DNA from: Microbacterium allomyrinae | GTDB taxonomy: Bacteria; Actinomycetota; Actinomycetes; Actinomycetales; Microbacteriaceae | DNA length: 64,000 nt | Assembly (NCBI RefSeq): GCF_020682705.1 | Contig: NZ_JAGTTN010000001.1 | Coordinates: 1,294,081 to 1,358,080 of the forward strand | Reading direction: 5' to 3' | In this document: piece by piece, positions 32,324 through 39,112 of the stretch | How the letters are laid out: every line of letters starts with the position of its first letter | Position numbering within the stretch: position 1 is the first letter of the stretch | Notes under the pieces: model-generated | Told to the model about the DNA's origin: nothing | Seen by the model: only the letters and a program-made list of their open reading frames with translations | Database searches by the model: none | Made by a program: the position numbers and the translations under genes

Positions 32324-33057
32324 CCCCGCTGTTCCGGCGGCCCGGGAAGCAGAACTCCACTGATCCGGGGCCGCCGAGGTCCGCGCAGGGATTCGAGGCC
32401 GATGCGAGCCGCAAATCCGTGGAGTTCGGGAACACGCGCTGGATCGTCGTCGTGCCGGTGAAGGCCCCGGCACGCGGAAAGTCCCGCCTCGACGCGCAAG
32501 GCGTCGACCGCGCCGCCCTCGCTCACGCGATCGCGCTCGACACGATCACCGCCGCCACCGGGTGCGAGCTGGTCGCGCAGGTCGTCATCGTGAGCGATGA
32601 CGCGGCGCTGGCCCGAGAGTCCGCCATGATCCCCGCACTGCGGTTCGTCCCCGAGGGCGAGAGCCGGGGACTCGACGCCGCGGTGGCGACGGGAATGACC
32701 GCGGTGGATCCGAACGGCCGGATGCCGCGCGCCGCACTCCTCGGCGACCTCCCGGCCCTGCGGTCAGAGGATCTCGCCGCAGGGCTTCGGGCGGCGGCAT
32801 CCGTCGATCGTGCCGTCGTCGCCGACGCGGAGGGCACCGGCTCGACGCTCGTGACCGCGCGCGCCGGAGTGGCGTGGACGTCGTCGTTCGGCGACGGGTC
32901 GTTCGCGAGGCACCTCGCGCTGGGGTGCGCGGCGCTGGAGATTCCGGATGCCTCGACCCTCCGCCGCGACGTCGACACGGCGACCCAGCTCGAGGCCGCA
33001 CGTGCGCTCGGTCTCGGTGCGCGGACCGCCGCTGTGCTGGACGCGACCCGCCGCTGA
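32320..33057 (+). CDS. cofC: 2-phospho-L-lactate (phosphoenolpyruvate) guanylyltransferase
   Basis: A 245-residue CofC/FbiD protein that activates phosphoenolpyruvate or phospholactate with GTP for F420 assembly. The catalytic domain begins at WIVVVPVKAPARGKSRLD (nucleotide-binding loop) and includes LLGDLPALRSEDL and DAEGTGSTLV. The first ~34 residues are foreign to the family and are encoded largely by a palindromic repeat element. I keep the GTG at 32320 because it overlaps the fgd stop as GTGA. A GTG at 32419, inside the right arm of the repeat, would give a 212-residue protein of normal length but has no ribosome-binding site. Confidence 0.85.
   Translation: MTPLFRRPGKQNSTDPGPPRSAQGFEADASRKSVEFGNTRWIVVVPVKAPARGKSRLDAQGVDRAALAHAIALDTITAATGCELVAQVVIVSDDAALARESAMIPALRFVPEGESRGLDAAVATGMTAVDPNGRMPRAALLGDLPALRSEDLAAGLRAAASVDRAVVADAEGTGSTLVTARAGVAWTSSFGDGSFARHLALGCAALEIPDASTLRRDVDTATQLEAARALGLGARTAAVLDATRR
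32352..32427. repeat. Palindromic repeat element at the 5' end of cofC
   Basis: GAACTCCACTGAT (32352-32364) and ATCCGTGGAGTTC (32415-32427) pair at 12 of 13 positions around a 50-nt loop. The element lies wholly in coding sequence and supplies most of the extra N-terminus of CofC. Its arms are unrelated to the other palindromic families in the window. Confidence 0.6.
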
Positions 33058-33076
33058 CCGCGTGGTGCCCGGGTAC

Positions 33077-33682
33077 CAACCGCACACGCCGGCCCCGCAT
33101 CCCCGCGGCGCAGTTCGCCCGAACTGCCGCGTCAGCGCCCAGATGCGACCACTCGCGGCAACCGCACGGCCTGCGTCCGGTCCCGTCCGGCGCAGTTCGC
33201 CCGAACTGCCGCGTCAGCGCCCGGACGCGACCACTCGCGGCAACCGCACACACCGGCCCCGCATCCCCGCGGCGCAGTTCGCCCGAACTGCCGCGTCAGC
33301 GCCCGGACGCGACCACTCGCGGCAACCGCACACACCGGCCCCGCGTCCCCGCGGCGCAGTTCGCCCAAATTGCCGCGTCAGCGCCCGGACGCGACCACTC
33401 GCGGCAACCGCACACACCGACCCCGCATCCCCGCGGCGCAGTTCGCCCGAACTGCCGCGTCAGCGCCCGGACGCGACCACTCGCGGCAACCGCACGGCCC
33501 GCGTCCGGTCCCGTCCGGCGCAGTTCGCCCGAACTGCCGCGTCAGCGCCCGGACGCGACCACTCGCGGCAACCGCACACACCGACCCCGCATCCCCGCGG
33601 CGCAGTTCGCCCGAACTGCCGCGTCAGCGCCCAGATGCGACCACTCGCGGCAACCGCACGGCCGGCGTCCGGTCCCGTGCGG
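33077..33682. repeat. 82-bp tandem repeat array, 7 full copies plus a partial
   Basis: Seven full 82-bp units start at 33109, 33191, 33273, 33355, 33437, 33519 and 33601, after a partial unit from 33077. Each begins with the perfect hairpin GCAGTTCG-CC-CGAACTGC and shares a ~58-bp core. The 3' end comes in two versions: A (CACACCGGCCCCGCATCCCC) and B (CGGCCTGCGTCCGGTCCCGT), in the order A(partial)-B-A-A-A-B-A-B. The array fills the 678-bp gap between cofC and the cupin gene. It has no stop codons in several frames, but 82 is not a multiple of 3 and the translations are low-complexity, so I call it non-coding. Confidence 0.9.
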
Positions 33683-33723
33683 ACGAACCTGGCGCGCACG
33701 AGCCGCACGTTCGCGGCCGGCGC

Positions 33724-33735
33724 TAGCCTGGCGGG
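33724..33735 (+). promoter_or_regulatory. -10 box of a leaderless transcript (cupin gene)
   Basis: TAGCCT at 33724-33729 ends 6 nt before the ATG at 33736. It lies right after the end of the 82-bp repeat array, so the array is upstream of, not inside, this promoter. Confidence 0.5.
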
Positions 33736-34167
33736 ATGAGCGACTACGAAGTGCTGGAGATGGGCGGGCTCGACGAATGGCGGTCGCATTATGGCGGCTT
33801 CCGCCCGGAGAGTTCGCGCGATGGACGGCGGGTGGTCGACCACGACATGACCATGCAGTTCATCGGGATGACGGCGAACGCGCTGGAACCCGGCGAAGAG
33901 GCAGGCTACTGGCACGCGCACGCGCACGTCGAGGAGGTCTACGTGTTCCTCGGCGGCCGCGGCCAGATGGGCCTCGACGACGATGTGGTCGAGGTCGGTC
34001 CGGGCAGTGTCGTCCGGGTCGGGCAGGGCGTGTGGCGTACCTGGCGCGCCACACCCGACAGCCCCGAGCAGCTGCGGTGGCTCTGCATCCGCGCCGGGGG
34101 CTCCGAGCTGCCGCATTACCCCGACGACAGTCAGCGAGCCACCGACCGCCCGTCGCCCTGGGCGTGA
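33736..34167 (+). CDS. Cupin-domain protein
   Basis: A 143-residue single-domain cupin. Motif 1 is GYWHAHAHVEEVYVFLGGRG, with the metal-binding His-x-His and Glu; motif 2 is GPGSVVRVGQGVWRTWRA, in which the usual second His is not clear. Small cupins bind metals and may act as isomerases, dioxygenases or sensors; no function can be chosen. It is followed after 25 nt by the methyltransferase gene on the same strand. Confidence 0.8.
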   Translation: MSDYEVLEMGGLDEWRSHYGGFRPESSRDGRRVVDHDMTMQFIGMTANALEPGEEAGYWHAHAHVEEVYVFLGGRGQMGLDDDVVEVGPGSVVRVGQGVWRTWRATPDSPEQLRWLCIRAGGSELPHYPDDSQRATDRPSPWA

Positions 34168-34192
34168 CGGCTCACGCCGGGCAGACACGAGC

Positions 34193-34826
34193 GTGACGGC
34201 GGAGGCGATCGAACCGGTCGATCCGCAGACCAAGACGCTCGCGGCATATGAACGGGGCGCGGCGCGGTACGCCGCGCACACATCGGGTGTCCGCTCTCCG
34301 CTCGTCGACGATCTGCTCGCGCACGTCGCACCGGGCGCGGTGGTGCTCGAGCTCGGGAGCGGACCCGGGCGAGATGCCGCGGCACTGGAAGCCGCCGGCC
34401 TCGTCGTACACCGGACGGACGGCGCCGAGCCGTTCGTCGCGACGTTGCGTGCGCAGGGGCATGACGCTCGCGTGCTCGACGTGCGCGCCGAGGATTTCGG
34501 CGGACCCTACGACGCGGTGTTCGCGAACGCAGTGCTGCTCCATGTGCCGCGGGAGCACCTCGTCGCCGTGCTCGCGACAGCTCTGCGAGCCACTAAAGCC
34601 GGTGGCGCCTTGGCCGCGAGTTTCAAGAAGGGCTCGGGTGAGGGATGGTCCAACGCCAAGCTCGAAGACGCGCGCCATTTCACGTACTGGACCGAGGGCG
34701 AACTCGCCGCTGCGGCTGATCGCAGCCGGGTGGATTCCGCTGCGCGTCTTCGACTCCACCGGACCGACGTCGCTCGAGCCCTGGATCACCGCGATCGCGC
34801 GGGCGGAGGCATCCGTCACGGCCTGA
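34193..34826 (+). pseudogene. SAM-dependent methyltransferase, frameshifted
   Basis: The frame from GTG 34193 encodes a class I methyltransferase with motif I VLELGSGPGRDAAALEAAG and later DAVFANAVLLHVP and WTEGELAAAADR. At about 34724 one extra base shifts the frame. The proper C-terminus (AAGWIPLRVFDSTGPTSLEPW, ending at 34826) is in the next frame. Removing one nucleotide there restores a ~210-residue protein of normal shape. The original frame stays open instead and reads into the next gene, ending only at 35185. Either the gene is broken, or this is a sequencing error. Confidence 0.7.
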
Positions 34827-34909
34827 CAGAGCGGATGCCGCGTGTCCCGCCACGTCACGACTCAGCGTCGATTGCGTGGCCGAGCGGGCGAGAGTCCTAT
34901 CGTGACGAC

Positions 34910-35185
34910 ATGACGACCCCGGGCCGCGGCCCCTCCTCCACCGCCCGCACGGCAGTGTGGCTGGGCGTGGCGGGCGTGGCGGCCGCGATCGTCTTCTTCC
35001 CGTTGTTCACGGCCGGGATGTGCGCCGACTCCAGCGTTCCCGGCGAGTCGTACTGCACGTCGTGGCAGCAGTCGCTCGTCGGGCTCGAGACCACGACCTG
35101 GCTCTGGCTCGGGGCTACGGCGGTACTGTGCGGGCTGGCCTGGCTGCTGACCCGGCCCAGACGACGCCGGGCCGAGGGCGAGTGA
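34910..35185 (+). CDS. Small two-helix membrane protein
   Basis: A 91-residue protein with two hydrophobic segments (TAVWLGVAGVAAAIVFFPLFTAG and TTWLWLGATAVLCGLAWLL) joined by a loop holding two Cys (MCADSSVPGESYC) that could form an extracytoplasmic disulfide, and a basic Arg-rich tail. I recognise no family. TATCGT at 34898-34903 lies 6 nt before the ATG, a leaderless arrangement, supporting independent expression despite the same frame remaining open from the frameshifted methyltransferase. Confidence 0.6.
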   Translation: MTTPGRGPSSTARTAVWLGVAGVAAAIVFFPLFTAGMCADSSVPGESYCTSWQQSLVGLETTTWLWLGATAVLCGLAWLLTRPRRRRAEGE

Positions 35186-35198
35186 CGGACCCCGTCAC
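35182..35198. terminator. Hairpin joining two convergent stop codons
   Basis: GTGACGG-ACC-CCGTCAC is a perfect 7-bp stem. The left arm contains the TGA of the small membrane protein and the right arm the TGA of the TauE/SafE gene on the other strand. It is probably a short bidirectional terminator; no U-tract follows. Confidence 0.45.
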
Positions 35199-35938
35199 AC
35201 CACGAGCAGATACACCGCGCCGACGACGGTGAAGCCGATCACGAGCTTCTCGAACACGGACTGCGGGATCCGTCCGGCGATCCAGCGTCCGAGGAACGCT
35301 GCGGCGACGACGAACGGCACCAGGACCAGGTCGATGAGCAGGCCCGGAACCGTGATGATGCCGATGCTTATCGACAGCGGCACCTTGGCGATGTTGACGA
35401 TCGCGAAGAACCATGCGGCGGTGCCGAGGAAGGCCTTCACCTCGAATCGGGCGGCGAGGAAGTACATCGACATCACGGGCCCGGCCGCGTTGGCGACCAT
35501 CGTCGTGAAGCCGCCCAGTGTGCCGTAGGTCGCCGCGGCGACCCGGTGCGACCCGCTCGACGCGGCACCGGCCTGCATGCGGCGGCGCAGCAGGGTGATC
35601 GCGATCACCGCGAGCAGGATCACGCCGATCGTGCGCTTCACCCACACGTCGTCGGCGAACGCGAGGAACACCGCACCGACCGCGAGACCGACCACGACTG
35701 CGGGCGCGAGACGCACGAGCGTCTTCCAATCCGCGTGCCGCCGGTACATCGTGACGGCGAAGATGTCGGCGACGATCAGCAGGAGCAGCAGCACGCCCGT
35801 CGACTGCTTCGCCGGCAGCACCGCGGCGAAGATCGCCACCGCAATGGTGCCCGCACCCGGCACGGCCGTCTTCGAAAGGCCGACGATCACTGCGGCGAGG
35901 CCGAGCAGTGCCCACGCGAACCAGGTCAGCTCGGGCAC
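35195..35938 (-). CDS. TauE/SafE family sulfite/anion exporter
   Basis: A 247-residue membrane protein with about eight helices and the family pattern GLSKTAVPGAGTIAVAIFAAVLPAKQSTGVLLLLLI near the N-terminus and TTMVANAAGPVMSMYFLA in the second half, the two inverted repeats of TauE/SafE. Members export sulfite, sulfoacetate or other organic anions. I chose the GTG at 35938, which follows the cofD stop by 1 nt and gives a start just before the first helix; an ATG at 35995 would add 19 residues. The coupling to cofD is intriguing but does not prove a role in F420 metabolism. Confidence 0.82.
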   Translation of the reverse strand: MPELTWFAWALLGLAAVIVGLSKTAVPGAGTIAVAIFAAVLPAKQSTGVLLLLLIVADIFAVTMYRRHADWKTLVRLAPAVVVGLAVGAVFLAFADDVWVKRTIGVILLAVIAITLLRRRMQAGAASSGSHRVAAATYGTLGGFTTMVANAAGPVMSMYFLAARFEVKAFLGTAAWFFAIVNIAKVPLSISIGIITVPGLLIDLVLVPFVVAAAFLGRWIAGRIPQSVFEKLVIGFTVVGAVYLLVV

Positions 35939-35939
35939 G

Positions 35940-36923
35940 TCAGACGCCGGCGGCGGCGAGCGCCGATTCGGCGAGTGCGGCGGAGCGATCGACATCGGTC
36001 ATCCACAGCGGCGTGACGATCGACCGGATGCCGAACCCGTCGACACCGGCGGCCAGAGCCGCGTCCTCCTCGGCGATGAGCCAGGCGTCGAGCAGCCCGC
36101 CGTGGGCACGCGCCCCGTAGTGCGCGGCGACGGCGTCTGCGGTCGTCTCGACGCCGATCGCGGCGAGGCAGACGTCGGCCATGCCTCGCACGACCCGTCC
36201 GCCGATGATCGGCGAGACGCCGACGATCGGGGCCGCGGTGGCGCGCAGCACGTTGCGGATGCCCGCAACCGCGAGGATCGGGCCGATCGAGACGACGGGG
36301 TTCGACGGTGCGACGAGCACCACGTCGGCGGCGGCGATCGCATCCGCCACACCCGGTGCGGGCGAAGCGGAATCGATTCCCGGGTTGTCGAAGCGCGACG
36401 GGGTGAGCGTGGCGCGGTGACGCGTCCACCATTCCTGGAAATGCAGGCGCGAGCCGTCCTCGAGGACGACGATCGTGTCGACCTCGGCGTCGGTCATCGG
36501 AAGCAGGCGTGCTCCCAGCGGCCAGCGGCGCGACATCCGCTCCAGCACCTCGGTCGGCGTAAGGCCGTCCCTCAACCAGCCGGTGCGGGCGAGGTGCGTG
36601 CCGAGGTCGAGGTCGCCGAGCGTGAACCAGGGCCAGCCGGCATCCCACTCCTGCAGCTCCGCGTTGACGCGTTCGGTGTCTCCCTGACGTCCCCAGCCTC
36701 GCTCGGTGTCGTTGACACCGGCCAGCGCATACATGATCGAGTCGACATCGGGCTGCAGTCGCACGCCCGACAGCCACAGGTCGTCCCCGGTGTTGACCAC
36801 GACCGTGAGGGCTTCGGCGGTGTCGGCGATGCCGCGACGACGCAGTGCCTCGCGGACTCCGAGCACGAAGCGCGAGCCCCCGACGCCGCCGGCGAGCACG
36901 ACGATGCGAGGCGTGACGGGCAT
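35940..36923 (-). CDS. cofD: 2-phospho-L-lactate transferase (CofD/FbiA)
   Basis: A 327-residue enzyme that transfers the phosphoenolpyruvyl or phospholactyl group to FO, making (dehydro)F420-0. The N-terminal motif VVLAGGVGGSRFVLGV and NTGDDLWLSGVRLQPDVDSIMYAL are hallmarks, as is VLVAPSNPVVSIGPILAV. The ATG at 36923 is preceded by the hemD stop 7 nt away. It works downstream of CofC and FbiC, which lie ~3 kb away on the other strand. The glutamate ligase FbiB/CofE is not in this window. Confidence 0.92.
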   Translation of the reverse strand: MPVTPRIVVLAGGVGGSRFVLGVREALRRRGIADTAEALTVVVNTGDDLWLSGVRLQPDVDSIMYALAGVNDTERGWGRQGDTERVNAELQEWDAGWPWFTLGDLDLGTHLARTGWLRDGLTPTEVLERMSRRWPLGARLLPMTDAEVDTIVVLEDGSRLHFQEWWTRHRATLTPSRFDNPGIDSASPAPGVADAIAAADVVLVAPSNPVVSIGPILAVAGIRNVLRATAAPIVGVSPIIGGRVVRGMADVCLAAIGVETTADAVAAHYGARAHGGLLDAWLIAEEDAALAAGVDGFGIRSIVTPLWMTDVDRSAALAESALAAAGV

Positions 36924-36930
36924 CGTCGGT

Positions 36931-37773
36931 TCAGGCGCGAAGGTCGAGACCGGGCAGCGGCAGGGCCCCCGTCTTGGGAGCGAATTCGTCGGCAGCGTGG
37001 GGCAGCGAGAACTTCGCGACCGCGTCGATGAGCGCGTCGACCGTCTGCACCTCGGCGACGATGTCGACGTCGAGTCCGGCGCGCTTGGCATCCTTCGCCG
37101 TGCGCGGCCCGATCGCTGCGATGAGGGTCGTGTCGGGAACCTCGGGGAACTGGGCGTGCACCTGCTCGGCGACCGAGCCGCTCGTCACGAGGATGGCGTT
37201 GATGCGGCCCGACCGCACGTCCTCGGCGATGCGATCGGTCACCGGAACGCCGACCGTGCGATAGGCGACGACGCTCCGCACGCGGTGACCCGCCTCCGAC
37301 AGCATTCGCGTGAGCACCGGCTTCGCGATCTCGCTGCGAAGAGTCAGGATGTCGCGGGAGTGCGGCTCGAGAGCGATGAGCTGCTCGGCCATCCCGGCCG
37401 CGGAGTTGTCGCGTTCCGGAACCAGGTCCACGCCGTATCCGACGGCCAGCAGGGCGGCGGCGGTGGTCTCGCCGACGGCGGCGATCTTCGTGGTCGGCGG
37501 CACGACCGCGCGGTAGGCGTAGAGCACATCCACTGTCGTCGCGCTGGTCACGGTGAGCCAGTCGAACGCTCCGGCGGCGAGGTCGGCGAGGGCCTGGTCG
37601 AGCGAGTCCTGGTCGTTCGTCGGTGCGAAGTTGATGAGCGGCGCGATCACGGGAACCGCTCCCTGATGGCGCAGCGAGGCGGCGACTCCATCTCCCCAGG
37701 GGCCACCTCGGGGCACGAGGACGCGCCAGCCGGCGAGGGGCTTTGCGGACGAGTGCTGTGAGGCTTGATTCAT
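36931..37773 (-). CDS. hemD: Uroporphyrinogen-III synthase
   Basis: A 280-residue HemD, which closes hydroxymethylbilane into uroporphyrinogen III in heme and siroheme synthesis. It has the two-domain pattern WRVLVPRGGPWGDGVAASLRHQGA, DWLTVTSATTVDVL, AAVGETTAAAL and AILVTSGSVAEQ. HemD is poorly conserved, but these anchor segments fit well. The ATG at 37773 is chosen because the reading frame upstream lacks homology. A 6-codon open frame (MRVDPP) ends at the hemD start with ATGA overlap, perhaps by chance. hemY lies 1.3 kb upstream on the same strand. Confidence 0.82.
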   Translation of the reverse strand: MNQASQHSSAKPLAGWRVLVPRGGPWGDGVAASLRHQGAVPVIAPLINFAPTNDQDSLDQALADLAAGAFDWLTVTSATTVDVLYAYRAVVPPTTKIAAVGETTAAALLAVGYGVDLVPERDNSAAGMAEQLIALEPHSRDILTLRSEIAKPVLTRMLSEAGHRVRSVVAYRTVGVPVTDRIAEDVRSGRINAILVTSGSVAEQVHAQFPEVPDTTLIAAIGPRTAKDAKRAGLDVDIVAEVQTVDALIDAVAKFSLPHAADEFAPKTGALPLPGLDLRA

Positions 37774-37933
37774 GGGGGGTCGACTCTCATGGTGCTCGGT
37801 CGGCCGCCCTGAACGTTCGAGCAGCCGATGCGCGGTTGAATCGGGTTCGCGCGATCGGCAGCATACGCACCATTGCACTGCCTTGCACCCTGAGCATACC
37901 CCCCTGTGAGAAAGGTATGTCCGGTCGGTTCAG

Positions 37934-38233
37934 TCAGCGGGTATAGAGACGCACCAGTCCCCACACCGCGGCTCCGACTGCGGCGGCGCCGACGACGACG
38001 GCCACGGCGGTGAGTGCGGGGTTGGACCGCTGGAACTTGCGGACCTGGGCGACGGTGTCATCGACCTTCCGCGAAACCCGGCGGGGAACGTTCGCCTTGA
38101 CCTCGATGGCGGCGAGTGCGGCCTTCAGCTCGGCCCTGGCCTGCTCGACCGGATCGGTGATGCCGAGGGGAACAGCGGTCCTGGGCAGAACCACGGCGGT
38201 CTGGGGCAGTGGCACGGGCGCGTCAGAGCTCAT
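37934..38233 (-). CDS. DUF3618-domain membrane protein
   Basis: A 99-residue protein. Residues 25-60 (DPVEQARAELKAALAAIEVKANVPRRVSRKV) match DUF3618, a short amphipathic segment common in actinobacterial envelope clusters, followed by one membrane helix (LTAVAVVVGAAAVGAAVWGLV). Its first codons overlap the end of the Holin-X-type gene by 11 bp, so the three small genes 37934-39012 form one unit. The 160-bp gap on the hemD side holds nothing I recognise. Confidence 0.75.
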   Translation of the reverse strand: MSSDAPVPLPQTAVVLPRTAVPLGITDPVEQARAELKAALAAIEVKANVPRRVSRKVDDTVAQVRKFQRSNPALTAVAVVVGAAAVGAAVWGLVRLYTR

Positions 38234-38624
38234 CGCGCACCTCCTTCACGTCCTGGGCGATCGATTGCACGGGGTTCTGGCGTTCGCCGATCTTGCGGAA
38301 GCGCAGGATGCCGAGGAGGGCCAGCACGGCCGTCACGATCAGCATCGCGAAGAAGACGACCAGCGCCGACAGCCACACCGGCCACCACGACGAGAGACCG
38401 GCGATCACGAACGTGCCGAAGACGGGCACCGCCCAGAACAGCACGAAGAGGGCGGCGAACATCCACAGCGCGCCCCAGCCGCCGTCCTTAGCGGTGCGCG
38501 CGACCCACGCCTTCGCACCCTCAATCTCGGCGATCACCAGGTTGCGGATCAGCTCCGGGATTTCGCCGATCAGCGTGAGCAGGCTGTCGTCCGCGCGGTC
38601 GCGGAAGCCACGCGGGCTCGTCAC
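38223..38624 (-). CDS. Actinobacterial Holin-X-type (phage holin family) membrane protein
   Basis: A 133-residue protein with an amphipathic N-terminal part (LLTLIGEIPELIRNLVIAEIEGAKAWV) and two membrane helices (GALWMFAALFVLFWAVPVFGTFVIAGL and WPVWLSALVVFFAMLIVTAVLALLG). This is the Holin-X pattern, an actinobacterial family that despite the name is chromosomal and linked to the envelope. The GTG at 38624 follows the YtxH gene stop by 1 nt, and GTG was preferred to the longer frame that overlaps the YtxH gene. Confidence 0.75.
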   Translation of the reverse strand: MTSPRGFRDRADDSLLTLIGEIPELIRNLVIAEIEGAKAWVARTAKDGGWGALWMFAALFVLFWAVPVFGTFVIAGLSSWWPVWLSALVVFFAMLIVTAVLALLGILRFRKIGERQNPVQSIAQDVKEVRDEL

Positions 38625-38625
38625 G

Positions 38626-39012
38626 TCAGGCTCCGCCCTGACCGCTCGTCGCGTCGTCGATGACGTCGTCCACGACATCCTTCACCGCGCGGGCCGACGT
38701 GTCGGCCGCTTTGGCGATGTCGTCCGCGGATTCCTTGCCGACCTGCACCGCGGCATCCAGCTTCTGCCCGGCCGAGCCCTTCGACGAAGCGGCCTGCGCC
38801 ACCTTCACCGCGGAGTCCCACAGCGTCGACGGCAGGGCCATCGCCTGGGACTTGGCGAAGTCCTTCACCTTGCCGACCTGCTCCTGCACGGGGCCGAGGT
38901 TCCAGACCTTCAGCCACTGGCCCTTGATCTGCTCGTAGCGCTCGCGGCCTGCCCGGCTGCCCAGCACGTACCCGATGGCGAGTCCGACGACGAGTCCTGC
39001 TTTGCCCCTCAT
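38626..39012 (-). CDS. YtxH-domain-like protein
   Basis: A 128-residue protein. Residues 1-30 hold MRGKAGLVVGLAIGYVLGSRAGRERYEQI, the glycine-zipper membrane helix and following basic turn of YtxH-like proteins. The rest is an Ala/Lys/Asp-rich, probably helical stretch with an acidic end. It is the first gene of the DUF3618/Holin-X trio; in other actinobacteria such trios are stress-induced envelope genes, but the function here is unproven. Confidence 0.75.
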   Translation of the reverse strand: MRGKAGLVVGLAIGYVLGSRAGRERYEQIKGQWLKVWNLGPVQEQVGKVKDFAKSQAMALPSTLWDSAVKVAQAASSKGSAGQKLDAAVQVGKESADDIAKAADTSARAVKDVVDDVIDDATSGQGGA

Positions 39013-39112
39013 GGGGTCTCCTCACGCTCGGTGGTGCACCTGACGACCCTCCCAGGGTAGCCCTGTATTCCGATTCCGGCATCCGCCTTGACACGGGCTG
39101 CGCGAACACTCC

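Noticed and set aside
33077..33682. CRISPR array
   Set aside because: The units are contiguous and nearly identical along all 82 bp, without unique spacers, and no cas genes are in the window.
32948..33739. Open reading frames running through the 82-bp repeat array on both strands
   Set aside because: The translations are repeats of PHPRGAVRPNC-like text, change frame at each unit because 82 is not a multiple of 3, and have no start signals; the absence of stops follows from the repeat's base composition.
34193..35185. Annotation of one intact 330-residue methyltransferase-membrane fusion protein
   Set aside because: The correct methyltransferase C-terminus is visible in the next frame and the membrane protein has its own leaderless start, so a frameshift explains the sequence better.
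37770..37790. Six-codon leader peptide (MRVDPP) overlapping the hemD start
   Set aside because: The ATGA overlap is attractive, but there is no ribosome-binding site or regulatory residue pattern, and such short frames arise easily.
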